From Saprospiraceae bacterium (lineage in GTDB: Bacteria > Bacteroidota > Bacteroidia > Chitinophagales > Saprospiraceae), in contig JAIYAP010000059.1 in the NCBI GenBank assembly GCA_027488935.1, positions 1-64,000 on the forward strand: a stretch of DNA of 64,000 bases, in the 5' to 3' direction. Made by a program: the position numbers and the translations under genes. Positions 46,979 through 56,009 of this stretch are shown here, piece by piece. Positions within the stretch are counted from its first letter, which is position 1. Every line of letters starts with the position of its first letter. Below the pieces are notes generated by a model that ran no database searches, was not told the DNA's origin, and saw nothing but the letters and a program-made list of their open reading frames with translations.

Positions 46979-47551
46979 TTAGCGCAAACGCAAATGGTAG
47001 ATTATTCCGCCATGGGCGATCAACCCTATATCGCCGCTCTTTACATTTTCAATTCCTGGAAAATACAAACCTTTTCGAAGTGACAGTTCCAGGTAAAAAT
47101 TGTTGAATAATCGGAATTCAACGCCCCCACCAATCATTATAAAATTAGAATTGGCTCTTTTAGTAGCATAGTTCTGGTTACCGCAAGTGCAATAATTTGA
47201 AAAATAGTACCCACCTTCAAGCGACAAGCGGATTCCTTTCATTTTTAAATAATCCCACTGTAAGTAGGCTCCTAAGGCGTTAAATTTGACCGTTTCTCGT
47301 CCCGAAGTTGCCTCCCAAATTTGATAATTACGCAATCCAACGGCCGTTTTACGCCCCAAGGCAATCGCTAGTTTGGCATTGATTACATAAAAATCGGTTT
47401 CATTTGTTCCGTCGGAATTGAAATCACCGGATACCAGGCCGCCCAATCCTAGCGTCATTTCATTGCCAAAATATTTAAATTTGTTGGCGTTTTGTGCCCA
47501 AACAGATTGGCAGGAAACTAATAAAAACAAACATAAAAATGGAAATTTCAT
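46979..47551 (-). CDS. Outer-membrane beta-barrel protein (hypothetical)
   Basis: This 190-aa protein has a signal peptide ending Val-Trp-Ala-Gln and alternating strands with short turns (GNEMTLGLGGLVSGDFNSDG start; GGYYFSN; GGIIYHLRLR end), consistent with a small 8-stranded barrel. It has no recognised family. The ATG at 47551 fits the signal peptide; the frame is open to 47614, where a promoter lies. It converges with the EnvC-like gene, with stops 2 bp apart. Confidence 0.7.
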   Translation of the reverse strand: MKFPFLCLFLLVSCQSVWAQNANKFKYFGNEMTLGLGGLVSGDFNSDGTNETDFYVINAKLAIALGRKTAVGLRNYQIWEATSGRETVKFNALGAYLQWDYLKMKGIRLSLEGGYYFSNYCTCGNQNYATKRANSNFIMIGGGVEFRLFNNFYLELSLRKGLYFPGIENVKSGDIGLIAHGGIIYHLRLR

Positions 47552-47611
47552 AGGGCAACTTGTGGTTGACGTTAAAATAAAATCGGTTCCAGTATAAGCA
47601 TCAATCCCATG

Positions 47612-47644
47612 CAAATTTAAGTAAATCAGCCTGTATTAGATCAA
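47612..47644 (-). promoter_or_regulatory. Promoter of the 190-aa barrel gene
   Basis: On the minus strand TTG (47644-47642), a 22-bp spacer and TAAATTTG (47619-47612). Transcription would start near 47605, about 54 nt before the ATG. Confidence 0.5.
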
Positions 47645-47647
47645 ACC

Positions 47648-48559
47648 CTAAGCGTTTTTTAACGCAAGCCACACATCTGTGTAATCAAACGTATCCAGAT
47701 TGCGGTAATAGTCCAACGTTTCCACTAATTGTGCAACGGAAGACGTTCCCACTACAATGCCGTTCAAAACAGGCGTATGGCTGGCAAAAATCAGCCCTAC
47801 ATGGTTCATGGTTTGCACGGGCGGGCGTACGAAAGCAACATTCCATACCGGAAGTTGCTGCCTTAAATATTCCAATTTCTCAGCTACTTTATCTGCTTGG
47901 CCGCCTCGAACGGCAAAAGTGCTGTTTTCCGAATAGTTTGCATCCAGTTTTACCCCACCTGCATTGATGCCATAAGCATAAAACCGGTGACCTTTGTCAA
48001 ATAAAGGCTGGTAGCGCGCCAAATCAGATTGTAAAACATTGTGTTTCAGTTGAATATCACAATGCATGGGCAGGTCTGTCAGCGCATGCGCGTACACACC
48101 CGGGTGCGCAATACCCGAAAGGCCCGACCGCAATCCAAAATCGGTTTCCAGGCTGTGCAACGCCTCCAAACTGGCTCGAATGGCCGTTTCTTCCTCCCGA
48201 TTATCCCAATGCAGCATGACGCAATCCAGGTTTTGGCCAAAAATGCGCAAGTACTCCTCCCCCATCATGCGTATAAACGTTGGACTTAGGTTGATTTCCG
48301 GTCCGCGCATATTATCCAGGCTGCCTATTTTGACGGTAATTTTCAGGTCAGATAATCCATGCGCCTGGCAATATTCCGCAAGTATTTGTTCTGCTGCCCG
48401 AAAATCGGCAGGATTGCGGTTGATCGGATAATTGGTTGCCACATCGATGTTATGGCGATTGGTTTTGAGCCAAGCATCCAACAGCGCGAAAGCCTGTTTG
48501 CGGTCGGTATTCCAGCCCCATTGCGCCGACCCCAGGATGAGTTCGAAAGGCTGGTTCAT
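47648..48559 (-). CDS. Aldo/keto reductase family protein
   Basis: This 303-aa TIM-barrel protein starts LILGSAQWGW and has IDVATNYPINRNPADF, CVMLHWDN and GIVVGTSSVAQLVETLDYY, which match the AKR fold and its NADP-binding end. The usual catalytic Tyr falls near TNYP, as expected. The substrate is unknown. It overlaps the GT2 gene by 4 bp (ATGA), so it is cotranslated and may act on the same sugar pathway. Confidence 0.8.
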   Translation of the reverse strand: MNQPFELILGSAQWGWNTDRKQAFALLDAWLKTNRHNIDVATNYPINRNPADFRAAEQILAEYCQAHGLSDLKITVKIGSLDNMRGPEINLSPTFIRMMGEEYLRIFGQNLDCVMLHWDNREEETAIRASLEALHSLETDFGLRSGLSGIAHPGVYAHALTDLPMHCDIQLKHNVLQSDLARYQPLFDKGHRFYAYGINAGGVKLDANYSENSTFAVRGGQADKVAEKLEYLRQQLPVWNVAFVRPPVQTMNHVGLIFASHTPVLNGIVVGTSSVAQLVETLDYYRNLDTFDYTDVWLALKNA

Positions 48560-49278
48560 GCTTTTTTGCGTTTTTTAAGTTGTATCATCGCCCGGATATA
48601 TTGCTTGGCCAATCGGGGAATATTTACCTTACTTGCCGTGGTATCATCAGTCCATTTTACAGGTAACTCGCACATTTTCAGGCCTTTCCATTCGGCGATT
48701 GCCAGCAATTCGGTGCTAAAAAACCAGCCATTGCTCACTGCACCACCTTCCATCAGCGGGGCCAACTGATCCCGCTTGAGCCATTTAAAACCACACATAC
48801 CATCCGAAAAGCGGGTGCCTAAGTACATTTTTAGCATCCTATTGAATACGCGGGAAGTGATTTCGCGTACGAAGGTCCGGTTGTACACTTTTGATTTTCG
48901 GTGCAAACGCGTGCCGTACACCAAATCGTACCCTTCAGTGGCCAGGGCGTGGTAAGCTTGTATAAAGTGTTGTAAATCAGTAGCCAGGTCCAAATCCATA
49001 TACCCCACAATATCTGCTTTACTTTGGGTCCAGGATGTTTTGAGGGCCAGCCCAACGCCTTTTTCGGGTACGCGCACCAATTTTACGGCATCCAATTCAT
49101 CTTCTAATGCTGCTGCAATGTGCCGGGTATTATCGGTACTGCCATTGTCGGCAATGATGATGCGCCATTGGCCCGCATCCGGGAAGTGTGTAACCAGAAA
49201 ATCATGCACGATGCGCACCTGCTGGTCCAGGGTAGCCTCTTCATTCAGTACAGGAATCGTCACCTCAAAAGTCATCAT
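48556..49278 (-). CDS. Glycosyltransferase family 2 (DPG synthase-like)
   Basis: This 240-aa GT-A enzyme begins FEVTIPVLNEEATLDQQV, followed by IIADNGSTDNT and the DxD-type VGYMDLDLATDLQHF. The set resembles dolichyl/polyprenyl-phosphate glucosyltransferases, which make lipid-linked sugars for membrane glycosyltransferases. There are no C-terminal membrane helices. The ATG at 49278 (or the next at 49275) is preferred over the GTG at 49332, since a promoter box lies between them. Confidence 0.88.
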   Translation of the reverse strand: MMTFEVTIPVLNEEATLDQQVRIVHDFLVTHFPDAGQWRIIIADNGSTDNTRHIAAALEDELDAVKLVRVPEKGVGLALKTSWTQSKADIVGYMDLDLATDLQHFIQAYHALATEGYDLVYGTRLHRKSKVYNRTFVREITSRVFNRMLKMYLGTRFSDGMCGFKWLKRDQLAPLMEGGAVSNGWFFSTELLAIAEWKGLKMCELPVKWTDDTTASKVNIPRLAKQYIRAMIQLKKRKKA

Positions 49279-49314
49279 AAGCGGTTCTAATTTCAAAAAA
49301 TACCAATAGGTCGG

Positions 49315-49322
49315 CAAAAATA
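49315..49322 (-). promoter_or_regulatory. TATTTTTG promoter element of the GT2/AKR operon
   Basis: A full-match -7 element on the minus strand, about 37 bp before the GT2 ATG. Confidence 0.5.
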
Positions 49323-49499
49323 CCGGATTCACGGAAGCCCCGGTTAAAAGTGCTGGAAAATGTTTTTCGGCAGGGGGATGATTTAATTTATCGGTTGTTT
49401 TCCATTACTTTGTCCGAAATTCCGGGATTGTCGACGACGATTTTGGGTACAACAGCGCTTTCCCCTTCATTTTTGACCCATCCAATCATTTCAACAGTT

Positions 49500-50168
49500 A
49501 TGAGCGATTTTTTAAAAAAATTCAAATCGGTATTTCTCGTGGAGGATCCCACGGGCGGCAATCCTGAAACGACCACAAAGACCACCCAGGAAACCACCAC
49601 ACCCACCACTGCACCGGTGAAAGTACAAGCGCCCACGGCAAGTGCTACAGGTTCTGTGAGTAACAAGTTTGTAGAAATTTTGTCTGCAGCGCTCGAAAAA
49701 AACAATCCGGACGGGTTTGATTATTTTGAATTCCGCCAGTCGCTCATCAACCTGGCTAAAATGCCGATGGATGAAACCACTCGTTTTCAGTCGGCTTACG
49801 CGATGGCCCAAACGATGGGCGTTACGGCAGCAAAACTGACCGAATCGGCCCAATATTACCTGAATGTGCTGATTGCTGAACAAAGCAAGTTTGGCGAAGC
49901 CCATGCGCAACAACGCACGAAATTGATTGGAAGCCGGGAAGAGGACATTAAAAACCTCGATCAAACCATTTTGCAAAAAGCGGAACAGATCAAAAAACTG
50001 ACCGAAGAAATAGAGGCGCATCGCAAACAAGCCGAACAAATCAAATCGGAGGTAAGCGAAAGCACCATCAAAATTGAAAATACCAAAGCCGATTTTGAGG
50101 CGACCTTTTCCTCTGTGTACCAACAAATCGACACGGACTTGAAAAAAATGCAGGAGTACCTAAAGTAG
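49500..50168 (+). CDS. Coiled-coil protein with Thr/Pro-rich linker (module gene 1)
   Basis: This 222-aa protein has an amphipathic N-terminus (SDFLKKFKSVFLVED), a Thr/Pro-rich linker (about 18-50), a helical domain (about 53-130, with FDYFEFRQSLINLAKMP) and a long coiled coil (about 145-222). There is no signal peptide or membrane helix. I recognise no family. It is followed at 35 bp by a 64-aa membrane protein and then by a PspA-like membrane protein. The ATG at 49500 fits better than the in-frame codon at 49350, whose extension looks non-coding. Confidence 0.75.
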   Translation: MSDFLKKFKSVFLVEDPTGGNPETTTKTTQETTTPTTAPVKVQAPTASATGSVSNKFVEILSAALEKNNPDGFDYFEFRQSLINLAKMPMDETTRFQSAYAMAQTMGVTAAKLTESAQYYLNVLIAEQSKFGEAHAQQRTKLIGSREEDIKNLDQTILQKAEQIKKLTEEIEAHRKQAEQIKSEVSESTIKIENTKADFEATFSSVYQQIDTDLKKMQEYLK

Positions 50169-50203
50169 TACTGCAACTCGATTATCACCTAAATGCTGTT
50201 CTT

Positions 50204-50398
50204 ATGAATGACCTATTGAAAAACCCCATTGCCCTTTTTGTAGCGGGTATCCTTGCCCTTTGGTTGGCTTTTAAGTTGCTGAAAGTATTTTTAAGCCTTT
50301 TTTGGATCTTTGTGATCGTTTTCATCGTGCTGTTTATCTCTAATGACCGATTTAGAAGCGCAGTTCAGGCGATTTTTGCAGGTCTTTTTAAACGGTAA
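50204..50398 (+). CDS. 64-aa membrane protein (module gene 2)
   Basis: Almost the whole protein is hydrophobic, with two closely spaced membrane helices (about 9-26 and 28-46) and a basic tail ending FAGLFKR. No family is recognised. It lies between two coiled-coil genes on the same strand. Confidence 0.7.
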   Translation: MNDLLKNPIALFVAGILALWLAFKLLKVFLSLFWIFVIVFIVLFISNDRFRSAVQAIFAGLFKR

Positions 50399-50402
50399 AT
50401 TT

Positions 50403-50410
50403 TACCTTTG
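50403..50410 (+). promoter_or_regulatory. TACCTTTG promoter element of the 344-aa membrane protein
   Basis: Full match to TAnnTTTG just after the stop of the 64-aa gene and 45 bp before the ATG at 50456. The third gene of the module therefore may also be transcribed independently. Confidence 0.5.
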
Positions 50411-50455
50411 CTTTCAAATTTCCATCTCAACAATTCGAAAATTCTCTCACGTACT

Positions 50456-51490
50456 ATGAGCACAGAACTTCAACCGATCAAACCTAAAAATTTCTGGGAA
50501 CGTCCGGAAGGTGTAACCGGCGGCCTTTTTATGGCAGCACTTTTATTAGGTGGCGGCTTTTTGCTGTATCAAGCCTTGCCTACCCTCATTATTTTGGCTG
50601 AAAACACCCTGTACCTCGCAGGCATGCTGGCTGCTTTGGCGGCGATTGTATATATTGTTTTGGATCCCAAAATGCGCAACCTGGTTTGGTATGTGTACAA
50701 ATCCATCATGCGCTGGGTTACCGGCATTTTTGTGCAAATTGACCCAATCGGTATCCTGAAAAGTTACATCGATTCTTTGAAGGACAACCTTAGTTCGATG
50801 AACACCCAAATCAGCAGCCTCAAAGGCCAGATGTACAAACTGGGTGAAATGATCAAACAAAACCAGAAGGACATTCAGAACAACCTGGGCCTTGCCAACC
50901 GCGCAAAAGAAACCGGCAAAGAATCCATTATGGTGTTGAAAGCCCGCAAAGCCGGTCGTTTGAAGGATTCTAATATGAAGTTGGAAGATCTGTACAAGCG
51001 CATGGAAGTACTGTACCGTGTTTTGGTAAAAATGTACGAAAACTCCGAGATCATGCTCGAAGATATTCAGGACCAAGTGGTTGTGAAAGAGCAGGAATAC
51101 AAGGCCATCAGGGCCAGCCACAGTGCCATTCGCTCTGCCATGAACATTCTGAGCGGCAATTCTGACAAAAAGTACATGTACGATATGGCCCTCGAAGCAA
51201 TGGCTGAAGATGTAGGCCAAAAAGTAGGTGAAATGGAGCGCTTTATGGATATGTCCAAGAATTTCATGGACTCCATCGACCTTCAAAATGGCGTATTCGA
51301 AGAAGAAGGTCTTCAAATGCTCGATCAATGGGAAAAAGAAGGTGTTTCTTTCTTATTAGGTGGCGATAAAAACAAAATCATCGCCAAAGCCAACAATACC
51401 TCCGATGTACTCGACTTGAATGCACCCCAGGCCATGCCTAGTAAGGCAGATCGGGGCGGCAATCAGTATGATTCGTTTTTTAGTGAGTGA
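50456..51490 (+). CDS. PspA-like membrane coiled-coil protein (module gene 3)
   Basis: This 344-aa protein has two membrane helices (about 20-42 and 46-66), then a long helical part (about 85-300) beginning DPIGILKSYIDSLKDNLSSM. Its heptad-rich helices, repeated Glu/Lys/Gln pattern and early position of a DPIxxLKxYI segment recall PspA/IM30-type ESCRT-III-like proteins, but the similarity is by eye only. The tail (about 305-344) is polar and ends SFFSE. The stop codon is the first part of the heptamer repeat that follows. The start after the promoter box is preferred over TTG 50408. Confidence 0.7.
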   Translation: MSTELQPIKPKNFWERPEGVTGGLFMAALLLGGGFLLYQALPTLIILAENTLYLAGMLAALAAIVYIVLDPKMRNLVWYVYKSIMRWVTGIFVQIDPIGILKSYIDSLKDNLSSMNTQISSLKGQMYKLGEMIKQNQKDIQNNLGLANRAKETGKESIMVLKARKAGRLKDSNMKLEDLYKRMEVLYRVLVKMYENSEIMLEDIQDQVVVKEQEYKAIRASHSAIRSAMNILSGNSDKKYMYDMALEAMAEDVGQKVGEMERFMDMSKNFMDSIDLQNGVFEEEGLQMLDQWEKEGVSFLLGGDKNKIIAKANNTSDVLDLNAPQAMPSKADRGGNQYDSFFSE

Positions 51491-51681
51491 TGAGTGATAA
51501 GTGATAAGTGATAAGTGATAAGTGATAAGTGATAAGTGATAAGATAATGGGCTCGTAACCAACAAGTTACAAGCCCATTTTTTATAAAAACTGAGTTTGT
51601 TTCAACAAAAATCAAGATTGAAACACCCAAGATATCACTCCTCACTTATCACTTATCACTTATCACTTATCACTCCTCACT
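51487..51681. repeat. Palindromic heptamer array between convergent genes
   Basis: The left arm has one GTGATGA and seven GTGATAA units (51487-51542). The right arm has seven units of the inverse type, five TATCACT and two CCTCACT (51633-51681). The arms can pair over about 50 bp, and a shorter perfect terminator hairpin lies inside. The left arm starts at the stop codon of the 344-aa gene and the right arm ends at the stop codon of the AIM24 gene. The unit is one base away from the array at the left edge of the window. Confidence 0.9.
51546..51583 (+). terminator. Terminator hairpin inside the heptamer array
   Basis: AATGGGCTCGTAAC (51546-51559) and GTTACAAGCCCATT (51566-51579) pair with one mismatch over 14 bp and are followed by a T-run. 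It serves the + strand gene and may also work on the other strand. Confidence 0.8.
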
Positions 51682-52466
51682 TAATTCCCGTCCAACAAAT
51701 TACCCAATCCGCCCAAAATGCTGCCTTCGTCTTTACCTTTGTAGGTGCCGTATTGCATGATTTTAGCAGCCAAACGGCTTACAGGCAAGGATTGAAGCCA
51801 AACTTTACCGGGGCCGCGGAGTTGCGCGAAAAAGAGGCCTTCACCGCCGAATACCATATTTTTGATGCCTTTGATAAATTGTATATCGTAGCTTACACGA
51901 CTCGTGAACCCAACAATACAACCGGTATCGACGCGCAGGGTTTCGCCTACACCAAGTTCGCGTTCGAGGATATAACCGCCCGCATGTACGAATGCCATGC
52001 CGTCACCTTCCAGTTTTTGCATGATAAAGCCTTCGCCGCCAAACAAGCCGGTACCTAATTTGCGTTGAAATTCAATGCCCACCTGCACGCCTTTGGCCGC
52101 GCAGAGAAATGCGTCTTTTTGGCAAATTACCTTACCATCGAATTGCGACAAATCCAACGGAACAATTTTACCTGCATAAGGCGCCGCGAACGTAACACGT
52201 TGTTTGCCAGGTACTACATTTGTAAACGTGGTAATAAACAAGCTTTCACCGGTCAGCAAACGTTTTCCTGCGGTCATTAATTTACCGAAAAAACCGTCGG
52301 AGCGGCCGCTGCCATCGCCAAAAACAGTGGCCATTTCAATGCCTTCATCCATAAACATAAAACTGCCAGATTCGGCAATGACGGTTTCATTCGGATCCAG
52401 TTCGATTTCAACGCATTGCATTTCTTCTCCGTGGATCTTGTAATCGATTTCGTGGTTGTTGCGCAT
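51681..52466 (-). CDS. TIGR00266 / AIM24 family protein
   Basis: This 261-aa protein has the beta-rich AIM24 fold (start [42 protein letters not shown]; the Gly-rich [19 protein letters not shown]; end [10 protein letters not shown]). The bacterial role is unknown; family members relate to membrane or mitochondrial integrity in yeast. Its stop codon sits at the end of the heptamer array. Confidence 0.9.
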   Translation of the reverse strand: MRNNHEIDYKIHGEEMQCVEIELDPNETVIAESGSFMFMDEGIEMATVFGDGSGRSDGFFGKLMTAGKRLLTGESLFITTFTNVVPGKQRVTFAAPYAGKIVPLDLSQFDGKVICQKDAFLCAAKGVQVGIEFQRKLGTGLFGGEGFIMQKLEGDGMAFVHAGGYILERELGVGETLRVDTGCIVGFTSRVSYDIQFIKGIKNMVFGGEGLFFAQLRGPGKVWLQSLPVSRLAAKIMQYGTYKGKDEGSILGGLGNLLDGN

Positions 52467-52573
52467 GATGTTTTATTTTAGCGTTTTCAGATTTTTAATG
52501 ACACAATAATACAGCTGGGGCGGTGTTTCTTGCTTTAATTTAACGACCTAATCGGACAAAAGATCGGCGAACG

Positions 52574-53425
52574 TTATTCCCAGTTAAAATAAGCGCCGAG
52601 ATGGAACTGGGGCTTGTTGGGCAACAAACGGGCATCCAATACCCCGGCCCCGCCTACGATAAAACCCCAAAACCGATTCATTTTTATTACGCTCTTCAAT
52701 CCCAACGACCAATATTCCTGGTTATTGACATATAAATTGCTGCGTTGAAAACTTTCGGACTCTTGTCGCAAGCGATTTTTCATGGATATTTGCAATTCGG
52801 AATAAGCGATGACCCAAAAACGGCCCATACGCCGTCCTGCTTCGATGCCTAACAGGGCAAAATCACTGTAATGATTGGTGCGCAAGGCATATCCGCCATA
52901 ACCAAACCAATACGCCTTTTCATATCCTTTACCCGTGCTCAGCATGGGCAAAAGCGTAAAAGCCTTAAATCCAGCACGCAAACCAGTTTCGGGTCTGGAA
53001 GCCCAACTGGGCAAATCGATCCGCATGGTCAGGGTAATGGGCAACTTTTGGTTGCGCAATTGATGCCGAACGGATAAGGTAATGTTGCCCGGCCGCAAAA
53101 TGAAATAATCGGAGCGATACTGCGGTGGACCGGGGAAATCTGGGTTTCGATCGGCCAAAATACTTCGAAAAGGGAGTGCAATAATTCCAGTAGTTCGTTT
53201 GCTTAAGCCATATTCACCATACATTTGAAAGGCTTGCTCTGTAACCGATTGTTCCAATATTTTTTCGTTTCCATTGGCATCATAGATGTAGCCATATCTA
53301 GGAATCGATTGGAAGGCCAATTGCGCATAAGCGCCCGCCTTACTCCGCACCCAAGGACTTTGAGCGGCAACGACATGGCCACCCAGGCAGGCAAGTAGGA
53401 GAAGTAAGGCGGGTAAAAGGCGCAT
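52574..53425 (-). CDS. Outer-membrane protein of unknown family
   Basis: This 283-aa protein has a signal peptide ending Val-Val-Ala-Ala-Gln and a beta-barrel pattern throughout (AYAQLAFQSIPRYGY; YGEYGLSKRTTGIIALPF; GNITLSVRHQLR; FHLGAYFNWE end with a terminal aromatic cluster). It resembles porin/transporter-like proteins but I cannot name a family. Its start overlaps the yajC stop by one base (TAATG), so the two are translationally coupled. Confidence 0.7.
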   Translation of the reverse strand: MRLLPALLLLLACLGGHVVAAQSPWVRSKAGAYAQLAFQSIPRYGYIYDANGNEKILEQSVTEQAFQMYGEYGLSKRTTGIIALPFRSILADRNPDFPGPPQYRSDYFILRPGNITLSVRHQLRNQKLPITLTMRIDLPSWASRPETGLRAGFKAFTLLPMLSTGKGYEKAYWFGYGGYALRTNHYSDFALLGIEAGRRMGRFWVIAYSELQISMKNRLRQESESFQRSNLYVNNQEYWSLGLKSVIKMNRFWGFIVGGAGVLDARLLPNKPQFHLGAYFNWE

Positions 53426-53718
53426 TATGCTTTGTTTTCGGCCGTAATAGACTGTTTTACCACCCGAATAAAGGTTTTTTCGTCGACCATCAAACGTACC
53501 ACGTTGCCGTCAATTTTAGTCACCTTACCGATAATACCCGAATTGGTTACGACCTCCATCCCTTCTTTCAGGCTGTCCACAAATTTTTGCTGATCTTTTT
53601 GACGCTTGATTTGCGGACGGATCAGGAAAAAATAAAACACGATCAGGATCAAAAATGGGAAAAGCATGCTCAACAGCGGATTGCTGGCTGTGGCTTGCAA
53701 CAAAATGAAATGCAACAT
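53425..53718 (-). CDS. yajC: Preprotein translocase subunit YajC
   Basis: This 97-aa membrane protein joins SecDF. The membrane helix (about 19-38) is followed by the YajC signature FLIRPQIKRQKDQQKF, then LKEGMEVVTNSGIIGKVTKI. The ATG at 53718 is used; a TTG five codons upstream is not needed. A TATTTTTG box lies about 73 bp upstream. Confidence 0.93.
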   Translation of the reverse strand: MLHFILLQATASNPLLSMLFPFLILIVFYFFLIRPQIKRQKDQQKFVDSLKEGMEVVTNSGIIGKVTKIDGNVVRLMVDEKTFIRVVKQSITAENKA

Positions 53719-53790
53719 ATTGGTTGTTTTCAAAATAATGAAAAATAAAAGCGTAGTGCCTGATTTAAAGGCACGGCTTCAGAATCGGCG

Positions 53791-53798
53791 CAAAAATA
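53791..53798 (-). promoter_or_regulatory. TATTTTTG promoter element of yajC
   Basis: Full match on the minus strand, located just past the stop of the M16 gene, so yajC and the barrel gene appear to have their own transcript. Confidence 0.5.
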
Positions 53799-53814
53799 CG
53801 CAACCCTTCTTGTT

Positions 53815-55965
53815 TTACAGCTTGAATATCGTATCCGCCACCCCTTGATTTATTTTAATGTCGGTGGTGCGCATGGTCATAGGCGCTGGGGTCATGCCAG
53901 TAACCACCATGGTGTGCGCAAATAATACGCCCTCTACGGCTTTATAATCGCTAAAATCGGTAATAACCGAAACCGGCGCGTCGTCCATTCCTTTGTCCAG
54001 GGTGACTTCGCGTAGTTTCAGGCTGGATTTCATATCATAAAACTCCATGGTGCGTTTTCCGTCGTAACGGGTCACTTCAACGGCGTAGGCATTTACACCA
54101 TCAATTTCTTCAATTTGAAGCAAAGAAAGTTTGTAAGCATCGTTTGTCAAATAAGTAGCCTCCTTGCAAAAACGTGCCTGTTCCTTCAAATCTTCCAGGG
54201 ATTTTCCCTCCAGTTTGCGGCTGGCACCTGCCATGCCCGACTCATTGCCTGCCAAGCCATCGTACACGCGTTTTGAAATGAGTTGGCCATTCATTTTCAT
54301 TTCAATCGCAATTTTCTCTCCAGCCTTTTGCCAGGTTTGCAATTGAATTTCCGGTCCGCTCAGTTGCAGTTTGGCATCCGTGACGATATCGTGGAAGTTG
54401 GACATTTTGGCCGCCCCAATTGCCTGCAAGTAATCCTGAACCACCTTTTCTCCGGTCATATCGGGTGGTAGTGGCATGGTATTGCGTTTGATCGGGCGGG
54501 CGAAAGCATCGTAATACAAGACGTTCTTATTGGATTCGAACTGCGCCAGTTTTTCTGCAACATCCGCCTGGTTACCCGCAACAATAATATGTGCGTGATC
54601 TGGTTTGATGTATTTGCGGGCCATCAACATCACTTCATCGGCAGTAATCGATTGCAGCACCGTTAAATATTGTTCAAAATAATCGGCAGGCAAGCCAAAA
54701 CGTGCGGCACTTAAAGCAAATCGTGCAACGGTTTCGGGCGATTCCAGGCTTTGTGAAAACTGGCCCGTGAGCACATTTTTCACCATTTGTAATTCCTTGG
54801 GCGGCACTTTTTCTGTTTTGATGCGGTTTAACTCGCTCAAAAACTCCACAATTGCGCTGTCCGTCACGCCATTGCGCACACTGGCACCCGCACTAAAATA
54901 GCCGATCAACTTGTCGGAACTCATGCGGGTACTTGCGCCATACGTCCAGCCGTGTTTTTCTCGCAAGTTAGAATTGACCCTACTGTTAAAATAAGCGCCT
55001 AAAATGGTGTTGAGCAGGCGAGCCCGTATTTCATCGGGTTGTCCGGGTTGCAATTCAATCGGATAGGTGATACTGATGACAGATTGAACAGCACCGGGTT
55101 TGTTGACAAAATGCACCAAATTCTTATCGGGTGGACGTGGCAACCCGTACGTTTCTTTTGGTACATCGCCTTTTTGCCATTTTCCGAAATACTGTTTTGC
55201 ATATTTTTCTGCCTTCTCCTTCGAAATATCCCCCACCATTACCAAGTACGTGATGTTAGGCTTGAAAAACGTTGCATAGTGCTTTTGCACCTGGGCCTGG
55301 GTGATTTTAGCAAGGGTTTCTTCCGTTTTAATTTCGCCATAAGGGTGGGTATTTCCATAGCGCAGGGCAGCCGACAATTGTTGCACCATAAAATTGGCGT
55401 CCGTTTTACTTTGGGCAAGGTTGCTCCCTTGGCGTTTTCGGCTGCGCTCGAGTTCTTCGGTCGGGAAAACGGGATTGAGCGTAGCATCAGCCAGTACATT
55501 CAGGAGTTTATCGGCATGTTTGCTCAGGCATTCGCCAAAAAAGCCATTTGGATTGGCATTTAAACTGGCCCCAATAAAATCGATTTCTTCGTCAATTTGA
55601 CTTTTAGAGCGTGTTTTAGTGCCTTTTAACAATAAATCGGCCATCATATCGACATATCCTTTTGCCGATTTTTCCAGTACTGGTTCATAATCAACAAACA
55701 ACTGCACCGAAAAAGTAGGCAGTTTATGGTTTTCTACCACAATGACGGTCAGGCCATTGTCCAATTGCAGGGTATTGGCTTTGGCAATTTGAATAATGGG
55801 TGCAGTGCCCGATTTGGGTGCGGCTTTACGGATATCGCCCTTGGGCATTGGAATAACCGGTGCTAGGCTGGTAGTTGGAGTAGTTTCGGTTTTGCTGGCC
55901 GTTTTTGGGCTGCAAGCTGCTATAATAAGGACGGCACAAAGTGCCAAATAGACGATGCTTCTCAT
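53815..55965 (-). CDS. M16 family lipoprotein lacking the zinc motif
   Basis: This 716-aa protein has a signal peptide with lipobox (IIAAC, Cys at about 18), a pair of M16 domains (about 55-485) and an extra C-terminal domain (about 510-716) with beta-rich LolA-like character. The place of the HxxEH motif reads YVDMMADLLL, so the zinc site is absent. The gene directly follows a catalytic M16 gene by 44 bp. This matches the two-subunit M16B arrangement, with one catalytic and one substrate-holding chain. Confidence 0.88.
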   Translation of the reverse strand: MRSIVYLALCAVLIIAACSPKTASKTETTPTTSLAPVIPMPKGDIRKAAPKSGTAPIIQIAKANTLQLDNGLTVIVVENHKLPTFSVQLFVDYEPVLEKSAKGYVDMMADLLLKGTKTRSKSQIDEEIDFIGASLNANPNGFFGECLSKHADKLLNVLADATLNPVFPTEELERSRKRQGSNLAQSKTDANFMVQQLSAALRYGNTHPYGEIKTEETLAKITQAQVQKHYATFFKPNITYLVMVGDISKEKAEKYAKQYFGKWQKGDVPKETYGLPRPPDKNLVHFVNKPGAVQSVISITYPIELQPGQPDEIRARLLNTILGAYFNSRVNSNLREKHGWTYGASTRMSSDKLIGYFSAGASVRNGVTDSAIVEFLSELNRIKTEKVPPKELQMVKNVLTGQFSQSLESPETVARFALSAARFGLPADYFEQYLTVLQSITADEVMLMARKYIKPDHAHIIVAGNQADVAEKLAQFESNKNVLYYDAFARPIKRNTMPLPPDMTGEKVVQDYLQAIGAAKMSNFHDIVTDAKLQLSGPEIQLQTWQKAGEKIAIEMKMNGQLISKRVYDGLAGNESGMAGASRKLEGKSLEDLKEQARFCKEATYLTNDAYKLSLLQIEEIDGVNAYAVEVTRYDGKRTMEFYDMKSSLKLREVTLDKGMDDAPVSVITDFSDYKAVEGVLFAHTMVVTGMTPAPMTMRTTDIKINQGVADTIFKL

Positions 55966-56009
55966 GGAAGGTATTTTAAAATTAAAATTGGAAGGAGCAG
56001 ATCGGGCGA

